From positions 1-64,000 of the forward strand of contig CABYIX010000002.1 in NCBI GenBank assembly GCA_902519215.1: a stretch of DNA of 64,000 nucleotides. The letters are read 5' to 3'. Shown one piece after another: positions 1-8,571 of this stretch (within the stretch, counting starts at the first letter, position 1; every line of letters starts with the position of its first letter). Both the position numbers and the translations under genes were made by a program. Under the pieces are notes generated by a model. It saw only the letters and a list, made by a program, of their open reading frames with translations. It made no database searches and was not told where the DNA came from. The DNA is from an uncultured Candidatus Actinomarina sp. (GTDB taxonomy: Bacteria; Actinomycetota; Acidimicrobiia; Actinomarinales; Actinomarinaceae).

Positions 1-1278
1 AAGATCTGTCGAGTGTGTATTTTTATATTGATATTTTTTTAAATAATTTCTGACTCCAGATTTAAAATTCTCCTCTCCAATAAATGTTTCAAACATCCTC
101 AAAACAGTCGACCCTTTTTGATAGGTTAAGACATCAAACATTTCCTCAGCTTCTTCAGGTGTTGCTACTTCAAATTCAACTGGTCTAGATGATTTCAGTG
201 AGTCTACATTAAAGCCTTGACTTCTTGCTAAATTTAATTCATTCCATAATTTGAATTCTGGATATGTAGCTTCAGATGCTATGACTTCCATTAAACTCGC
301 AAATGCTTCATTAAGCCAAATTCCGTCCCACCATTTCATTGTTACTAAATCACCAAACCACATATGTGCTAGTTCATGAGCAACTACTTCAACAGACCTT
401 GACAGCTCTGCTCTAGTAGCTTTTTCTACGTCAATTAATAGCAGTGTCTCTCGGAAGGTCACTGCACCCACATTTTCCATAGCACCCATTGCAAAATCCG
501 GAATTGCTATCAGGTCAAGTTTTGAACCAGGGTATTTTATGTCATAATAGTTTTCAAAAAAATCTAAAATTTTTATTGCAGCTTCTCCAGCAAATTTGGT
601 TTGGTGACTGAATCCAGGTCTATGCACAACTCTGACATTAGTTGATGTAGATTTCCCAATTTCCGTAACTTCAAGTGGCCCTACAATAAAAGCTACTAAA
701 TATGTAGACATCCTCATTGAATCAACAAACTTAGTAGTAGTTCTACCATCTTTATTTGATTCACTTAATACAGCTTCATTACTAATTCTTGTATCGCTTT
801 CATTTGAAGTTAAAGTAATTGAAAATACTGATTTATATTCAGGTTCATCCCAACAAGGAAATGCCATTCTTGCAGCAGTTGGTTCAAACTGTGTTGTTGC
901 AATCCACTTTTCTTCGTCATTTTTATCTATAAACTTACTCCTATAAAAACCTCTTAAGTCATCAACTACATTTCCAGTAAAGTCTATGTACAATTTCCAG
1001 TCACCAGTCTCTATTCTCTTTTCAAAGGTAAGAAGAATTTTTTCGTCATCTTTGAGATAAGTTACTGATCCATCAATATGTGTTCCATCGTCATTTTCAA
1101 CAAAGCAGCTATTTACTGTTAATCCGACTGAGTGAAGTTGTAATTCCGTTGTGTCTTCGACAACTTCAACAAATATTGTTTCTGAACCATTGTAAATAAA
1201 ATTTTCAAGGTCAATATCTAAATGAACTTCATATCTATTTGGGATTGCTAATTTTGGAAGTAGTATATTTTGATTCAT
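1..1278 (-). CDS. pepN: Aminopeptidase N, M1 family (3' end outside window)
   Basis: Zinc aminopeptidase of the M1 family that removes N-terminal residues from peptides, probably in the cytoplasm since no signal peptide is seen. The reading frame is open from an ATG at 1278 to the window edge (426 codons); the C-terminal half is missing. The N-terminal beta-domain is followed by the exopeptidase motif GAMEN near residue 262 and the zinc site HELAHMWFGD near residue 300. The third ligand is in WLNEAF, giving HExxH-x18-E. It is the most downstream gene visible on this strand, 25 bases after gnd. The family call is secure; substrate preference cannot be read. Confidence 0.93.
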   Translation of the reverse strand, partial: MNQNILLPKLAIPNRYEVHLDIDLENFIYNGSETIFVEVVEDTTELQLHSVGLTVNSCFVENDDGTHIDGSVTYLKDDEKILLTFEKRIETGDWKLYIDFTGNVVDDLRGFYRSKFIDKNDEEKWIATTQFEPTAARMAFPCWDEPEYKSVFSITLTSNESDTRISNEAVLSESNKDGRTTTKFVDSMRMSTYLVAFIVGPLEVTEIGKSTSTNVRVVHRPGFSHQTKFAGEAAIKILDFFENYYDIKYPGSKLDLIAIPDFAMGAMENVGAVTFRETLLLIDVEKATRAELSRSVEVVAHELAHMWFGDLVTMKWWDGIWLNEAFASLMEVIASEATYPEFKLWNELNLARSQGFNVDSLKSSRPVEFEVATPEEAEEMFDVLTYQKGSTVLRMFETFIGEENFKSGVRNYLKKYQYKNTHSTDL

Positions 1279-1303
1279 TAACAAATATTAGTTAATTTTG
1301 AAA

Positions 1304-2668
1304 TCAATCCCAGTTCAAGTGCAAAAATTCATCACTTTCATGAAGCTGAACTGTATGGGCACCAAAGTAATCTCTTTGAGCCTGAATCAAAGATGATGGA
1401 TTGAACTCTGAAGATGAATTGATATACCAGTTAAGAGATGAGTACATTACAGGTGTAGGAATGTTATTTTCAATACAATGTGACACCAAATTCTTTGTAT
1501 TTTTGATTCTTGAATCTAGATTTTTCTGTATTTGTTTTGATTCAACTATAGATTTATTTGGAGGACCATCTTTCAAAATTGATTTGATTTCTTTTAATAG
1601 ATCTGAACGAATAATGCACCCCTCTAACCAATTCTGCATAACGTGCTCAATTTTAATTTCAAGATTTTCTCGTTTACTAAAGTACTCAATAAACAGGATT
1701 CCCTGAGTAAGAGTTGAAAGGCGAGAAAAATAAATAGCTTCTTGTAGTTCATTAGGATTAAGTTCTATTTTCATATTCTCGGTAGGGGTTGGCCAAATTT
1801 TTTGGTAATTGCTTTCAACTCTTGCATTGAACGCTTCAAAAATGCTTGGAAGTGGAAAACCATAATTTAAACCCGTTTCAACAGTAAGCTTGCCTGTTCC
1901 TTTATGATTTGCAACAGGTTTAATCCTATCTATTAAGTACTCGCCATCTTCTTGAGTTTTTAATATGCTAGAAGTTATTTCAATCAAGTATGAAGACTGT
2001 TTTTCTTTTCTTAAGTTATTAAAAAATTCTGATGCAGCTAGATTATTAAAGCCCGCAGTTCTTAATATATTATACGCTTCAGCAAGTATTTGCATTTCAG
2101 CATATTCAATTCCATTGTGAAGCATTTTAATAAAATGACCAGTGCCAAATCCTTCATATAGCCCAATACATTCCTGGTCATCAGCTTTTGCAGCAATTCT
2201 ACTGATTATTGATATTAAATCTTCAGGAACTTCTTTTTCATAGCCAAGCATCAATGCAGGACCTGTTCTAGCCCCCGTCTCGCCGCCAGAAATACCCATC
2301 CCAATAAACTCTATTCCTTGTTCACTACACCTCTTCCCCAAATCGATACTATCTAGGTAATATGCATTACCCCCATCAATTAATGTGTCTTTCTCCTCTA
2401 TAAAATTAAATAAATTTTCTACAACACTATTAGTTGCTTCTCCAGATGGAACAAGTATTAAAATCTTCCTAGGCTTTTCAATGCTTTTAACAAATTCTTC
2501 TAAATCCGTAAAACCAGAAATATTTTTAGATGAGTCTTCTGAAATTAGTCGATTAATTTTGTCTTGAGATTTGTTATAAACACTTACATTTGTGTCATTG
2601 TCTGAAAAATTAAGAGCAATATTACTGCCCATTACTCCTATTCCAACAATTCCAATATGGTTGTTCAT
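1304..2668 (-). CDS. gnd: 6-phosphogluconate dehydrogenase (decarboxylating)
   Basis: Oxidises 6-phosphogluconate to ribulose 5-phosphate and CO2 with reduction of NAD(P)+, in the oxidative pentose phosphate pathway. The 454 residues are close to the usual ~470. An N-terminal Rossmann motif GIVGIGVMGSN is followed by a catalytic SGGETGARTGP segment, the KMLHNGIEYAEMQ helix with the catalytic Lys, and a C-terminal RDYFGAHT. The substrate loop reads NHKGTGKL, where KGTGKW is more usual. The start ATG overlaps the hflX stop in an ATGA, so the two are probably translationally coupled. The coenzyme preference is not decided here. Confidence 0.93.
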   Translation of the reverse strand: MNNHIGIVGIGVMGSNIALNFSDNDTNVSVYNKSQDKINRLISEDSSKNISGFTDLEEFVKSIEKPRKILILVPSGEATNSVVENLFNFIEEKDTLIDGGNAYYLDSIDLGKRCSEQGIEFIGMGISGGETGARTGPALMLGYEKEVPEDLISIISRIAAKADDQECIGLYEGFGTGHFIKMLHNGIEYAEMQILAEAYNILRTAGFNNLAASEFFNNLRKEKQSSYLIEITSSILKTQEDGEYLIDRIKPVANHKGTGKLTVETGLNYGFPLPSIFEAFNARVESNYQKIWPTPTENMKIELNPNELQEAIYFSRLSTLTQGILFIEYFSKRENLEIKIEHVMQNWLEGCIIRSDLLKEIKSILKDGPPNKSIVESKQIQKNLDSRIKNTKNLVSHCIENNIPTPVMYSSLNWYINSSSEFNPSSLIQAQRDYFGAHTVQLHESDEFLHLNWD

Positions 2669-3984
2669 GATAAGATTTTAACAACTTCTCTTTCAAGTAA
2701 ATTGTTAAGATAGTAATTTCTTATTTCAACATCAACTTCAAGTTGATTTTCACTATTAATTACATTTTTAATTTTTGAGTATTTGTGAAGGGAGTCAAGA
2801 TTTTTTGGAGAGGTTAACAGTGTAACTGTTCGCAAATCTCCAAGAATTTGAAATGTAATTTCCGAAATCAATTTTTCTAAATTAGTACCTTCTGTTGATG
2901 AAATAAAATGTGCGTCTTCAAATTTTTCTTTCAAAAAATTTAAAGACGCTTTGTCAATTCGGTCTATTTTATTAAAAACTAGTATTTCTTGAACACTAGA
3001 TTCAATCTGATCCAATATTTCATGAACTGTATTTATATGCATTTGTGGAATTGCCGACGCAGCATCAACAACATGAATAAGTAAGTTAGCATCTTTAACT
3101 ACTGTGAGTGTGGATTTGAAAGATTCAATTAATGTAGTAGGTAGATTTTGAATAAATCCCACTGTATCTGAGATAATAATGGGCTCTGTGGTTTCATCTA
3201 TCTTTAATTCCCTCTGCAGAGAATCAACAGTAGCAAATAACTCATTCGCTACGTAGGTTTTAGAGGATGTGATTTTTTCAAGTAAAGTTGATTTTCCTGC
3301 ATTTGTGTAGCCAACAATTGACACAAGCGGTGTATTATTTTTTCTTCTGAAACTAGATTGAACCTGTCTTTGTTTTGCAACTTTTTTGATTTCCTTTTTA
3401 AGTTTGTTAATTCTATTGTCAATCAATCTACTATCAGTTTCTAGCTTTGCTTCCCCAGGACCCCTTGTGCCAATTCCTCCACCTTGCTGGTTTAGTGTTT
3501 TGCCTAAACCAGCCAAACGTGGTTTTAAATATGTAGTTAAAGCTAATTCAACCTGTAAGGTAGCCTCTTTTGATTGTGCATGAAGCGCAAATATATCAAG
3601 AATTAGTCCAGTTCTATCAACTACATCGCATTGAAATAAAGTTCGTAATTCTTTTTGCTGATTTGGTGTTAGCTCACAATCAAATAAGACTACATCAATA
3701 TCATTTGCTTTTGATATATCAACTAATTCAGAAATTGACCCTTTTCCAATAAATGTTTTCGGATCAACTTTTTCTACTCGTTTCATTTGTATGATGGTGG
3801 GACTAGATCCTGCCGTCTTAACCAAATTTACCAATTCCTTTAAAGATTCTTCTTTATCAGCTCTTGTTTCATTTTTAAGAATTATGCCAACCAACAAGGC
3901 CTTTTGAGTTGTTACAAATATATCTCTATCTGATACCGTAAGTAGCTTTTTATCAGATTGATTTGGGTTGTTTCTTTGATTCAA
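2665..3984 (-). CDS. hflX: GTPase HflX (ribosome-associated)
   Basis: HflX binds the 50S subunit and splits or rescues stalled ribosomes in a GTP-dependent way, notably under stress. The protein has the HflX N-terminal domain (residues ~25-160), the glycine-rich linker GGGIGTRGPGEAKLE (~167-181) and a coiled linker. A TRAFAC G domain follows with G1 GYTNAGKST (~222), G3 DTVGFI and G4 NKID. The 439-residue length is normal. The start is TTG at 3984, directly abutting the TAA of the upstream small gene; no better in-frame start lies before the conserved ALLVGIILKN segment. The stop overlaps gnd by four bases. Confidence 0.94.
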   Translation of the reverse strand: MNQRNNPNQSDKKLLTVSDRDIFVTTQKALLVGIILKNETRADKEESLKELVNLVKTAGSSPTIIQMKRVEKVDPKTFIGKGSISELVDISKANDIDVVLFDCELTPNQQKELRTLFQCDVVDRTGLILDIFALHAQSKEATLQVELALTTYLKPRLAGLGKTLNQQGGGIGTRGPGEAKLETDSRLIDNRINKLKKEIKKVAKQRQVQSSFRRKNNTPLVSIVGYTNAGKSTLLEKITSSKTYVANELFATVDSLQRELKIDETTEPIIISDTVGFIQNLPTTLIESFKSTLTVVKDANLLIHVVDAASAIPQMHINTVHEILDQIESSVQEILVFNKIDRIDKASLNFLKEKFEDAHFISSTEGTNLEKLISEITFQILGDLRTVTLLTSPKNLDSLHKYSKIKNVINSENQLEVDVEIRNYYLNNLLEREVVKILS

Positions 3985-4314
3985 TTATTTCATTATTGGT
4001 AGCTGACCATTATCAGATGTATTTGAGATCTCTTCTTCTGCAATAATTTGGGATTCTCTTACAGCTAAAACTACCTTTCCTGTTGGTGGCCAAATAAATT
4101 TCCAAGCACCGCTTGCAACCGCCCAGAATTGCTTTTCAGTATCTACATCAATAAGAGGAAGAGCTTCTGAAGTTTTTTCACTTCCTGCAGGAACTAAAAG
4201 TCCAGACTTTGTGATTGTTTCTTCTCTTAAGTGTCCGACTCTCCAACCTGGAGAAACTTTAAAACCTGCCGGAGCAAACTTTATGTCTTCTAATAAATCT
4301 TTATCTTCTGTCAT
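3985..4314 (-). CDS. Small protein of unknown function (109 aa), weakly GroES-like in pattern
   Basis: Not recognised with confidence. It is a soluble 109-residue protein with no signal peptide or membrane segment, starting at an ATG at 4314. Two stretches recall GroES: TKSGLLVPAGSEKTSEA resembles the segment after the mobile loop (TASGLVIPxxAKEKPQ), and VVLAVRESQIIAEEE resembles the closing strand with its (L/R)ESDxLAxxE pattern. The middle, rich in Trp (GAWKFIWPPTGK), does not match. It is first in a minus-strand run with hflX and gnd, whose TTG start touches its stop codon. Chaperonin-10-like folding is a guess from these patterns only; that the gene is real is supported by the tight operon packing. 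Confidence 0.6.
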   Translation of the reverse strand: MTEDKDLLEDIKFAPAGFKVSPGWRVGHLREETITKSGLLVPAGSEKTSEALPLIDVDTEKQFWAVASGAWKFIWPPTGKVVLAVRESQIIAEEEISNTSDNGQLPIMK

Positions 4315-4349
4315 TTTCTTATAATAAACATGAAAAAACTATAAATTAG

Positions 4350-4441
4350 CGGAGGTGGACAGGAATCGAACCTGCCAAAGACTATTACACCTTTCAACAG
4401 TTTTGAAGACTGTGGAGCCCACCAGGCGCTCATTCACCTCC
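4350..4441 (-). tRNA. selC: tRNA-Sec (anticodon UCA)
   Basis: A 92-nucleotide tRNA with the hallmarks of selenocysteine tRNA. The anticodon loop CTTCAAA carries TCA (complement of 4404-4406) on a 5-bp stem (ACAGT/ACTGT). The long variable arm forms AAAGG/TCTTT around an 8-base loop. The extended D arm closes on TGGT with about six pairs and one bulged G. The T arm is GCAGG-TTCGATT-CCTGT. The acceptor arm is long: seven canonical pairs plus an A-C at position 8. The discriminator is G, and CCA is not encoded. UGA is also used as an ordinary stop here (e.g. tldD), so this is not a reassigned Trp or suppressor tRNA. No selA, selB or selD is present in this window. Confidence 0.92.
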
Positions 4442-4455
4442 ATTCTTAAGACTAG

Positions 4456-4463
4456 TTATATAA
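4456..4463. promoter_or_regulatory. Possible shared -10 region between selC and the HTH gene
   Basis: The 49-base gap between tRNA-Sec (minus) and the HTH gene (plus) contains the palindrome TTATATAA, which could serve as a -10 element on either strand. It would place transcription starts just before the tRNA 5' end and about 20 bases before the ATG at 4491. No clear -35 is seen for either direction, so this is a weak call. Confidence 0.3.
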
Positions 4464-4490
4464 AAAAATATTATTGGAATAGAATTAAGA

Positions 4491-5078
4491 ATGATGAGTA
4501 ATTTTCAAAATACATTTAATAGATTAAAGAAGGAAAGACAACTTAGTAATAAGCAGGTAGCTTCGTTTACTGGCGTAAAGGTAAAAGATGTAAAGAAATG
4601 GGAAACAGGCATGAGTTTTCCTACTGATAGCAAAGTTGTTGATGCTTTAGAGGGCATATTAGGAACCGAGATAATTAAGTCGCTTGAAGGGTTTAAAACT
4701 GAAGAAAATAATTTTTCTTCCTTAGCTAGTTCAGAAGATGAGATATTTAAAGTTAATAATGAAAAGCTTGAGATTTCCAATACGAGAATTGATCGGCTTA
4801 GAAACATTTTCCAACGTGAAACTCAATCTAATAATGAGTTCAATTACGATTCAGATTTTGACACCCCCTTTCTAGATCAAGAAACGCCACAAAAAGTTTC
4901 AATTAACGAAGAGGATAATCTAGAGCAACCTTATTTGTATGATGACAAGCAACTTGGATTTTATCTATCTAGAAATATTAAAACTGTGGGTTTACTTTCT
5001 GTTTTAGGTATTGTTGTCATTAGTTTTTTCCGACTCTTTTGGGAATCGCTCAATCTTTTTATTAACAATATATTGTGA
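4491..5078 (+). CDS. XRE-type HTH protein with C-terminal membrane anchor
   Basis: A 195-residue protein with an N-terminal XRE/Cro-like helix-turn-helix (residues ~6-55, LKKERQLSNKQVASFTGVKVKDVKKWE). An acidic, low-complexity linker follows, then one transmembrane helix near residues 163-185 (VGLLSVLGIVVISFFRLF). The topology is like RodZ (cytoplasmic HTH, linker, TM) but there is no periplasmic domain beyond the helix. The start is the first of two adjacent ATGs. The stop overlaps the GTG start of ctaA (GTGA), so the two are co-translated. A membrane-tethered regulator or cell-shape protein is possible; the function is not established. Confidence 0.75.
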   Translation: MMSNFQNTFNRLKKERQLSNKQVASFTGVKVKDVKKWETGMSFPTDSKVVDALEGILGTEIIKSLEGFKTEENNFSSLASSEDEIFKVNNEKLEISNTRIDRLRNIFQRETQSNNEFNYDSDFDTPFLDQETPQKVSINEEDNLEQPYLYDDKQLGFYLSRNIKTVGLLSVLGIVVISFFRLFWESLNLFINNIL

Positions 5079-5953
5079 AACTAATATCTTATACAAAGCT
5101 AGGAATTGTCCTATCCATATTATCAATTTTGGCTGGAGCATTTGTTAGGGCCACTGGGTCAGGAGATGGCTGTGGATCAACATGGCCTACATGTAAAGGA
5201 AAAATTATTCCTCAATTATCAGACACGTCTGAAATAATAGAGTTTTCCCATAGATCAATTAGTGGAATCTTACTTATTGTCACGCTCATAATTTTTACTA
5301 AGTCAAGAAACATGAGTAAAGGAAGCATCATAAGGACGACGGTAAATTTTTTAACATTTTTTGTTGTCTTTGAAGCCGCAATCGGAGCGGTAATTGTTTT
5401 ATATGAATGGGTTGGGTTAAACAGTTCTCTCCCACGAATAGTTGCTGTTCCAATACACTTAGTTAACACTTTTGGATTGCTCGCATGTTACGCCATACTT
5501 TACAAAGTTTTACTTAATAATTTTAAAAACATTAAACAACTTTGGGACAGACGCTTTGTTTTTGTAGCTTTTTTATTTTTACTCAGTGGAGCAACCGGTT
5601 CAATCACAGCTTTGGCGGATGTTTTATTTCCAAGTGCTTCATTCTATGAAGGACTGATGGAAGATTTCGACAGGACCTCTGAGTTATTAACAAGATTAAG
5701 AATTTTACACCCCATAGTGGCAACTGGATTATCAGTAGCATTAATAATAGAATCAAGAAAAATTCAAAAAGATTACAAAATTGATGTTAAGTTTCTACAG
5801 CTCTTAGTAATTGTTGCTGTAACTCTTGGAGTATTGAATGTTTTGTCTAATATTGTGCTTTTATTGAGTATTTTTCACCTTGCAATTGCCGATTTATTGT
5901 GGATTACATATATATATGTAAGTATGGATAAGATAAAAATAAATCAGCAATAA
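5075..5953 (+). CDS. ctaA: Heme A synthase (CtaA/COX15 family)
   Basis: Oxidises the C8 methyl of heme O to the formyl group of heme A, the cofactor of aa3-type cytochrome oxidases. The 292-residue, roughly eight-helix membrane protein carries the conserved external cysteine pair (C33, C40 in GCGSTWPTC) and the E56-x2-H59 heme ligand motif (EFSHR). Further helical histidines occur in PIHLVN, LHPIVAT and FHLAIAD. Spacing of Cys, Glu and His agrees with the Bacillus subtilis enzyme. The start is GTG at 5075, overlapping the previous stop. The gene implies that an aa3-type terminal oxidase exists elsewhere in the genome. Confidence 0.92.
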   Translation: MKLISYTKLGIVLSILSILAGAFVRATGSGDGCGSTWPTCKGKIIPQLSDTSEIIEFSHRSISGILLIVTLIIFTKSRNMSKGSIIRTTVNFLTFFVVFEAAIGAVIVLYEWVGLNSSLPRIVAVPIHLVNTFGLLACYAILYKVLLNNFKNIKQLWDRRFVFVAFLFLLSGATGSITALADVLFPSASFYEGLMEDFDRTSELLTRLRILHPIVATGLSVALIIESRKIQKDYKIDVKFLQLLVIVAVTLGVLNVLSNIVLLLSIFHLAIADLLWITYIYVSMDKIKINQQ

Positions 5954-6027
5954 ATTAGCTTTAATTTCAACATAGTTATACACTTCACCTTTGTAACTAG
6001 ATACAGCTATGGAAAGTCAAAATACTA

Positions 6028-7083
6028 ATGGTAACTAAAACAATACCTTCAAAGCCAAAGCCTAATACTAAAGAGGCTGATTTTTCTAATGAAGATACAA
6101 CTTTAACTCCAGAACAGGAGAAAGCAGCAAGGGAAAAAGCTAAATCACTTACAAAGAAACTTGCAGACGATAAAGGAAAGTTAACTACTGATTTAGTAAG
6201 CCAATATTTAACTGCAATTGGAAATTTTGATCTTTTGACAGCTGAGCAAGAAGTTGAGTTAGCTCAGAAAATTGAATCTGGAGAAAAAGCATCTATTAAG
6301 CTTGGCAAAAAACAATTTAAAGATAAAAAAGGTGAAATAAGATTAAAAAGAGATAGAAAAAAGGGTGCTGAGGCAAAAGATGCATTTCTTACAGCAAACT
6401 TAAGGTTAGTTGTTGCAAACGCAAGACGATACGCAAATACTTCTGGTATCGATTTTCTTGACCTAATTCAAGAAGGAAACCTTGGATTAATCAGAGCAGT
6501 AGAAAAGTTTGATTGGCGTAAAGGGTTCAAATTTTCTACTTATGCAACATGGTGGATAAGACAAGCAATTACAAGAGCAATTGCCGATAAGTCTAGAACA
6601 GTAAGAATTCCCGTTCATCTTCATGACACAATGGCCGCTGTTAGAGCTGCACAAGCGCAACTTAAAGCAGAATTAGGTAGAGATCCAAAACCACAGGAAA
6701 TAGCAAAAGAAGCTGGTGTTGGTGTTGATAAAGTTGAACTTGCTTTAAGTGTTGCTGATACAGTTTCATTAGAACAGCCTGTTGGTGAAGACGGAGCACA
6801 ACTTGGTGATTTTATCCAAGATGAAGATGCTAGCGACCCCTCTTTAATTGTTCAAGATTTAGATGTAGCTGAAAGCCTCAGGGATAGTATTAGCAGACTT
6901 CCTGAAAGAGAAGGTAGAATACTTGCTTTAAGATATGGTTTTTATGATGGCGTACCAAGGACACTCGAAGAAATAGGTGAAGAGTTTGATTTAACTCGTG
7001 AGAGAATTAGACAGCTAGAAAAATTAGCATTGTGTAGATTAAGACATCCTTCATTTGGAATCAGAGAACAAGACTTAGTCTAA
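6028..7083 (+). CDS. rpoD: RNA polymerase sigma-70 factor, group 1/2 type
   Basis: A sigma factor of 351 residues. After a Lys-rich tail (1-50) it shows region 1.2 ([21 protein letters not shown]) and region 2 with [20 protein letters not shown]. Region 2.4 follows ([15 protein letters not shown]), then region 3, and a region 4.2 helix-turn-helix ([20 protein letters not shown]). The core resembles the primary sigma (HrdB/SigA class), but the N-terminal tail is short. It could be the housekeeping factor or a close group-2 paralogue; with no other sigma in view this cannot be decided. The short gap upstream shows no obvious Shine-Dalgarno sequence. Confidence 0.9.
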   Translation: MVTKTIPSKPKPNTKEADFSNEDTTLTPEQEKAAREKAKSLTKKLADDKGKLTTDLVSQYLTAIGNFDLLTAEQEVELAQKIESGEKASIKLGKKQFKDKKGEIRLKRDRKKGAEAKDAFLTANLRLVVANARRYANTSGIDFLDLIQEGNLGLIRAVEKFDWRKGFKFSTYATWWIRQAITRAIADKSRTVRIPVHLHDTMAAVRAAQAQLKAELGRDPKPQEIAKEAGVGVDKVELALSVADTVSLEQPVGEDGAQLGDFIQDEDASDPSLIVQDLDVAESLRDSISRLPEREGRILALRYGFYDGVPRTLEEIGEEFDLTRERIRQLEKLALCRLRHPSFGIREQDLV

Positions 7084-7134
7084 TTTTTAATATTTAGCTT
7101 CATTACTTTTTATTAAATTGTTAATCTATATTAC

Positions 7135-8571
7135 ATGTTCGAATATCTCGAAATTGCAATAGATTCAGCTATTGAAAGTGGTGCAAAATACTCTGATGCA
7201 CGAGTATTGGTTTCAAAATCTAGAAGCATCGCAGCAAAAAATGGAGAAATTGAAAATTTTAATGAAAATGAAAAAATTGGTATTGGAATAAGGGCATTGG
7301 TTGGGTCTTCCTGGGGATTTTATTCAACTTATAACTTATCAAATGAATCATTAAAACTAGCTGGTAAGAAATCTTACGAAATTGCCAAAGCATCAGCTAT
7401 GGTTTCTGGTAAAGACATGCCTTTTGCTGACGTGCCTGTAGTTCAAGATAACTACACCACCCCTCATGATGAAAATCCTTTTTCAGTATCAAGCTCTGAC
7501 CAAATTAATTTATTACTCGAATCTACTGAAAAAATGAAAAAGCTAGGCAGTTCGCGAGCATTTGGAAGACTTGATTTTTGGGATACAGAAAAATGGTTTG
7601 CTTCAAGTCAGGGTCATAAAATTTATCAAAACATAATTGAATCAGGTGGTGGCATCTCTTCTCTATCGGTTGGTGATGGTGAAACTCAAATTAGATCTTA
7701 TCCGCAATCTTTTGGCGAATATAGAACTGGGGGTTGGGAGGTAGTAAAAAGTTTTGAATTCGAAAATCATACAGAGAGATTAGCTGAAGAATCCCAAAGG
7801 CTATTGGTTGCTCCACAATGTCCAGAAGGAACAATGGATTTAATTTTAGAAGGAAGCCAACTCGCTCTTCAAATACACGAGTCAGTTGGTCATGCAATTG
7901 AACTCGATAGAATTTTAGGGTGGGAAGCTGCCTATGCTGGAACTTCTCATTTAGAGTTAGATAAATTAAATAAACACAGATATGGTTCTGAATTAATGAA
8001 CATTGTTGCAGACGCAACTCTTCCAGGAGCATTAGCAACATTTAAGTATGATGATGAGGGAACCCCAGCTCAACGAGTAGACATTGTTAAAGAAGGAATA
8101 TGGACTGGTGTACTTTCAGGACGTGACAGCGCAGCTGTTGCAGGTGTAGATCCTGGAGGTATGGTTCGCGCAGATGGTTTTGGAAGATTACCAATGGTTA
8201 GAATGACAAATGTAGGGTTACTTCCAGGAGATTCATCACTAGATGAAATTATACATGCAACTGATAATGGAGTTTATATGGAAACTAACAGATCTTGGTC
8301 CATTGATGACATTCGATTAAATTTTCAGTTTGGTTGTGAGGTTGGCTGGTTAGTAAAAAATGGAAAAATTATAGATATGGTCAAAAACCCAACATATACA
8401 GGAATTACTCCTGAATTTTGGGGAAATATGGATATGCTATCAGGAGAAGATGAGTGGGTTTTTTGGGGAACTCCAAATTGTGGCAAAGGTCAGCCAAGCC
8501 AGATAGGACATACCGGACACCCAGCATCACCTGCTAGATTTAAAAATACACGAATTGGAGTCAGGGGATGA
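7135..8571 (+). CDS. tldD: TldD-type metalloprotease subunit
   Basis: TldD is the catalytic subunit of the TldD/TldE heterodimer, a zinc protease that trims unfolded or modified peptides in the cytoplasm (known for microcin B17 leader removal and CcdA degradation). The protein is 478 residues long and carries the HExxxH motif HESVGH (H248, E249, H253). The conserved C-terminal cysteine motif NCGKGQPSQIGH is also present. Its TGA stop overlaps the tldE ATG (ATGA), so the two subunits are coupled. No modified-peptide cluster is nearby, so a housekeeping proteolysis role is more likely. Confidence 0.93.
   Translation: MFEYLEIAIDSAIESGAKYSDARVLVSKSRSIAAKNGEIENFNENEKIGIGIRALVGSSWGFYSTYNLSNESLKLAGKKSYEIAKASAMVSGKDMPFADVPVVQDNYTTPHDENPFSVSSSDQINLLLESTEKMKKLGSSRAFGRLDFWDTEKWFASSQGHKIYQNIIESGGGISSLSVGDGETQIRSYPQSFGEYRTGGWEVVKSFEFENHTERLAEESQRLLVAPQCPEGTMDLILEGSQLALQIHESVGHAIELDRILGWEAAYAGTSHLELDKLNKHRYGSELMNIVADATLPGALATFKYDDEGTPAQRVDIVKEGIWTGVLSGRDSAAVAGVDPGGMVRADGFGRLPMVRMTNVGLLPGDSSLDEIIHATDNGVYMETNRSWSIDDIRLNFQFGCEVGWLVKNGKIIDMVKNPTYTGITPEFWGNMDMLSGEDEWVFWGTPNCGKGQPSQIGHTGHPASPARFKNTRIGVRG

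Noticed and set aside
4404-4406. UCA anticodon as a sign of UGA recoding to Trp or suppression
   Set aside because: The tRNA has the long variable arm and acceptor of tRNA-Sec, and UGA serves as a normal stop, for example in tldD, hflX and cysS.
7127-7132. TATATT just before tldD as a -10 for a leaderless transcript
   Set aside because: It is only two bases from the ATG, so a start 6-7 bases downstream would fall inside the coding region; no matching -35.
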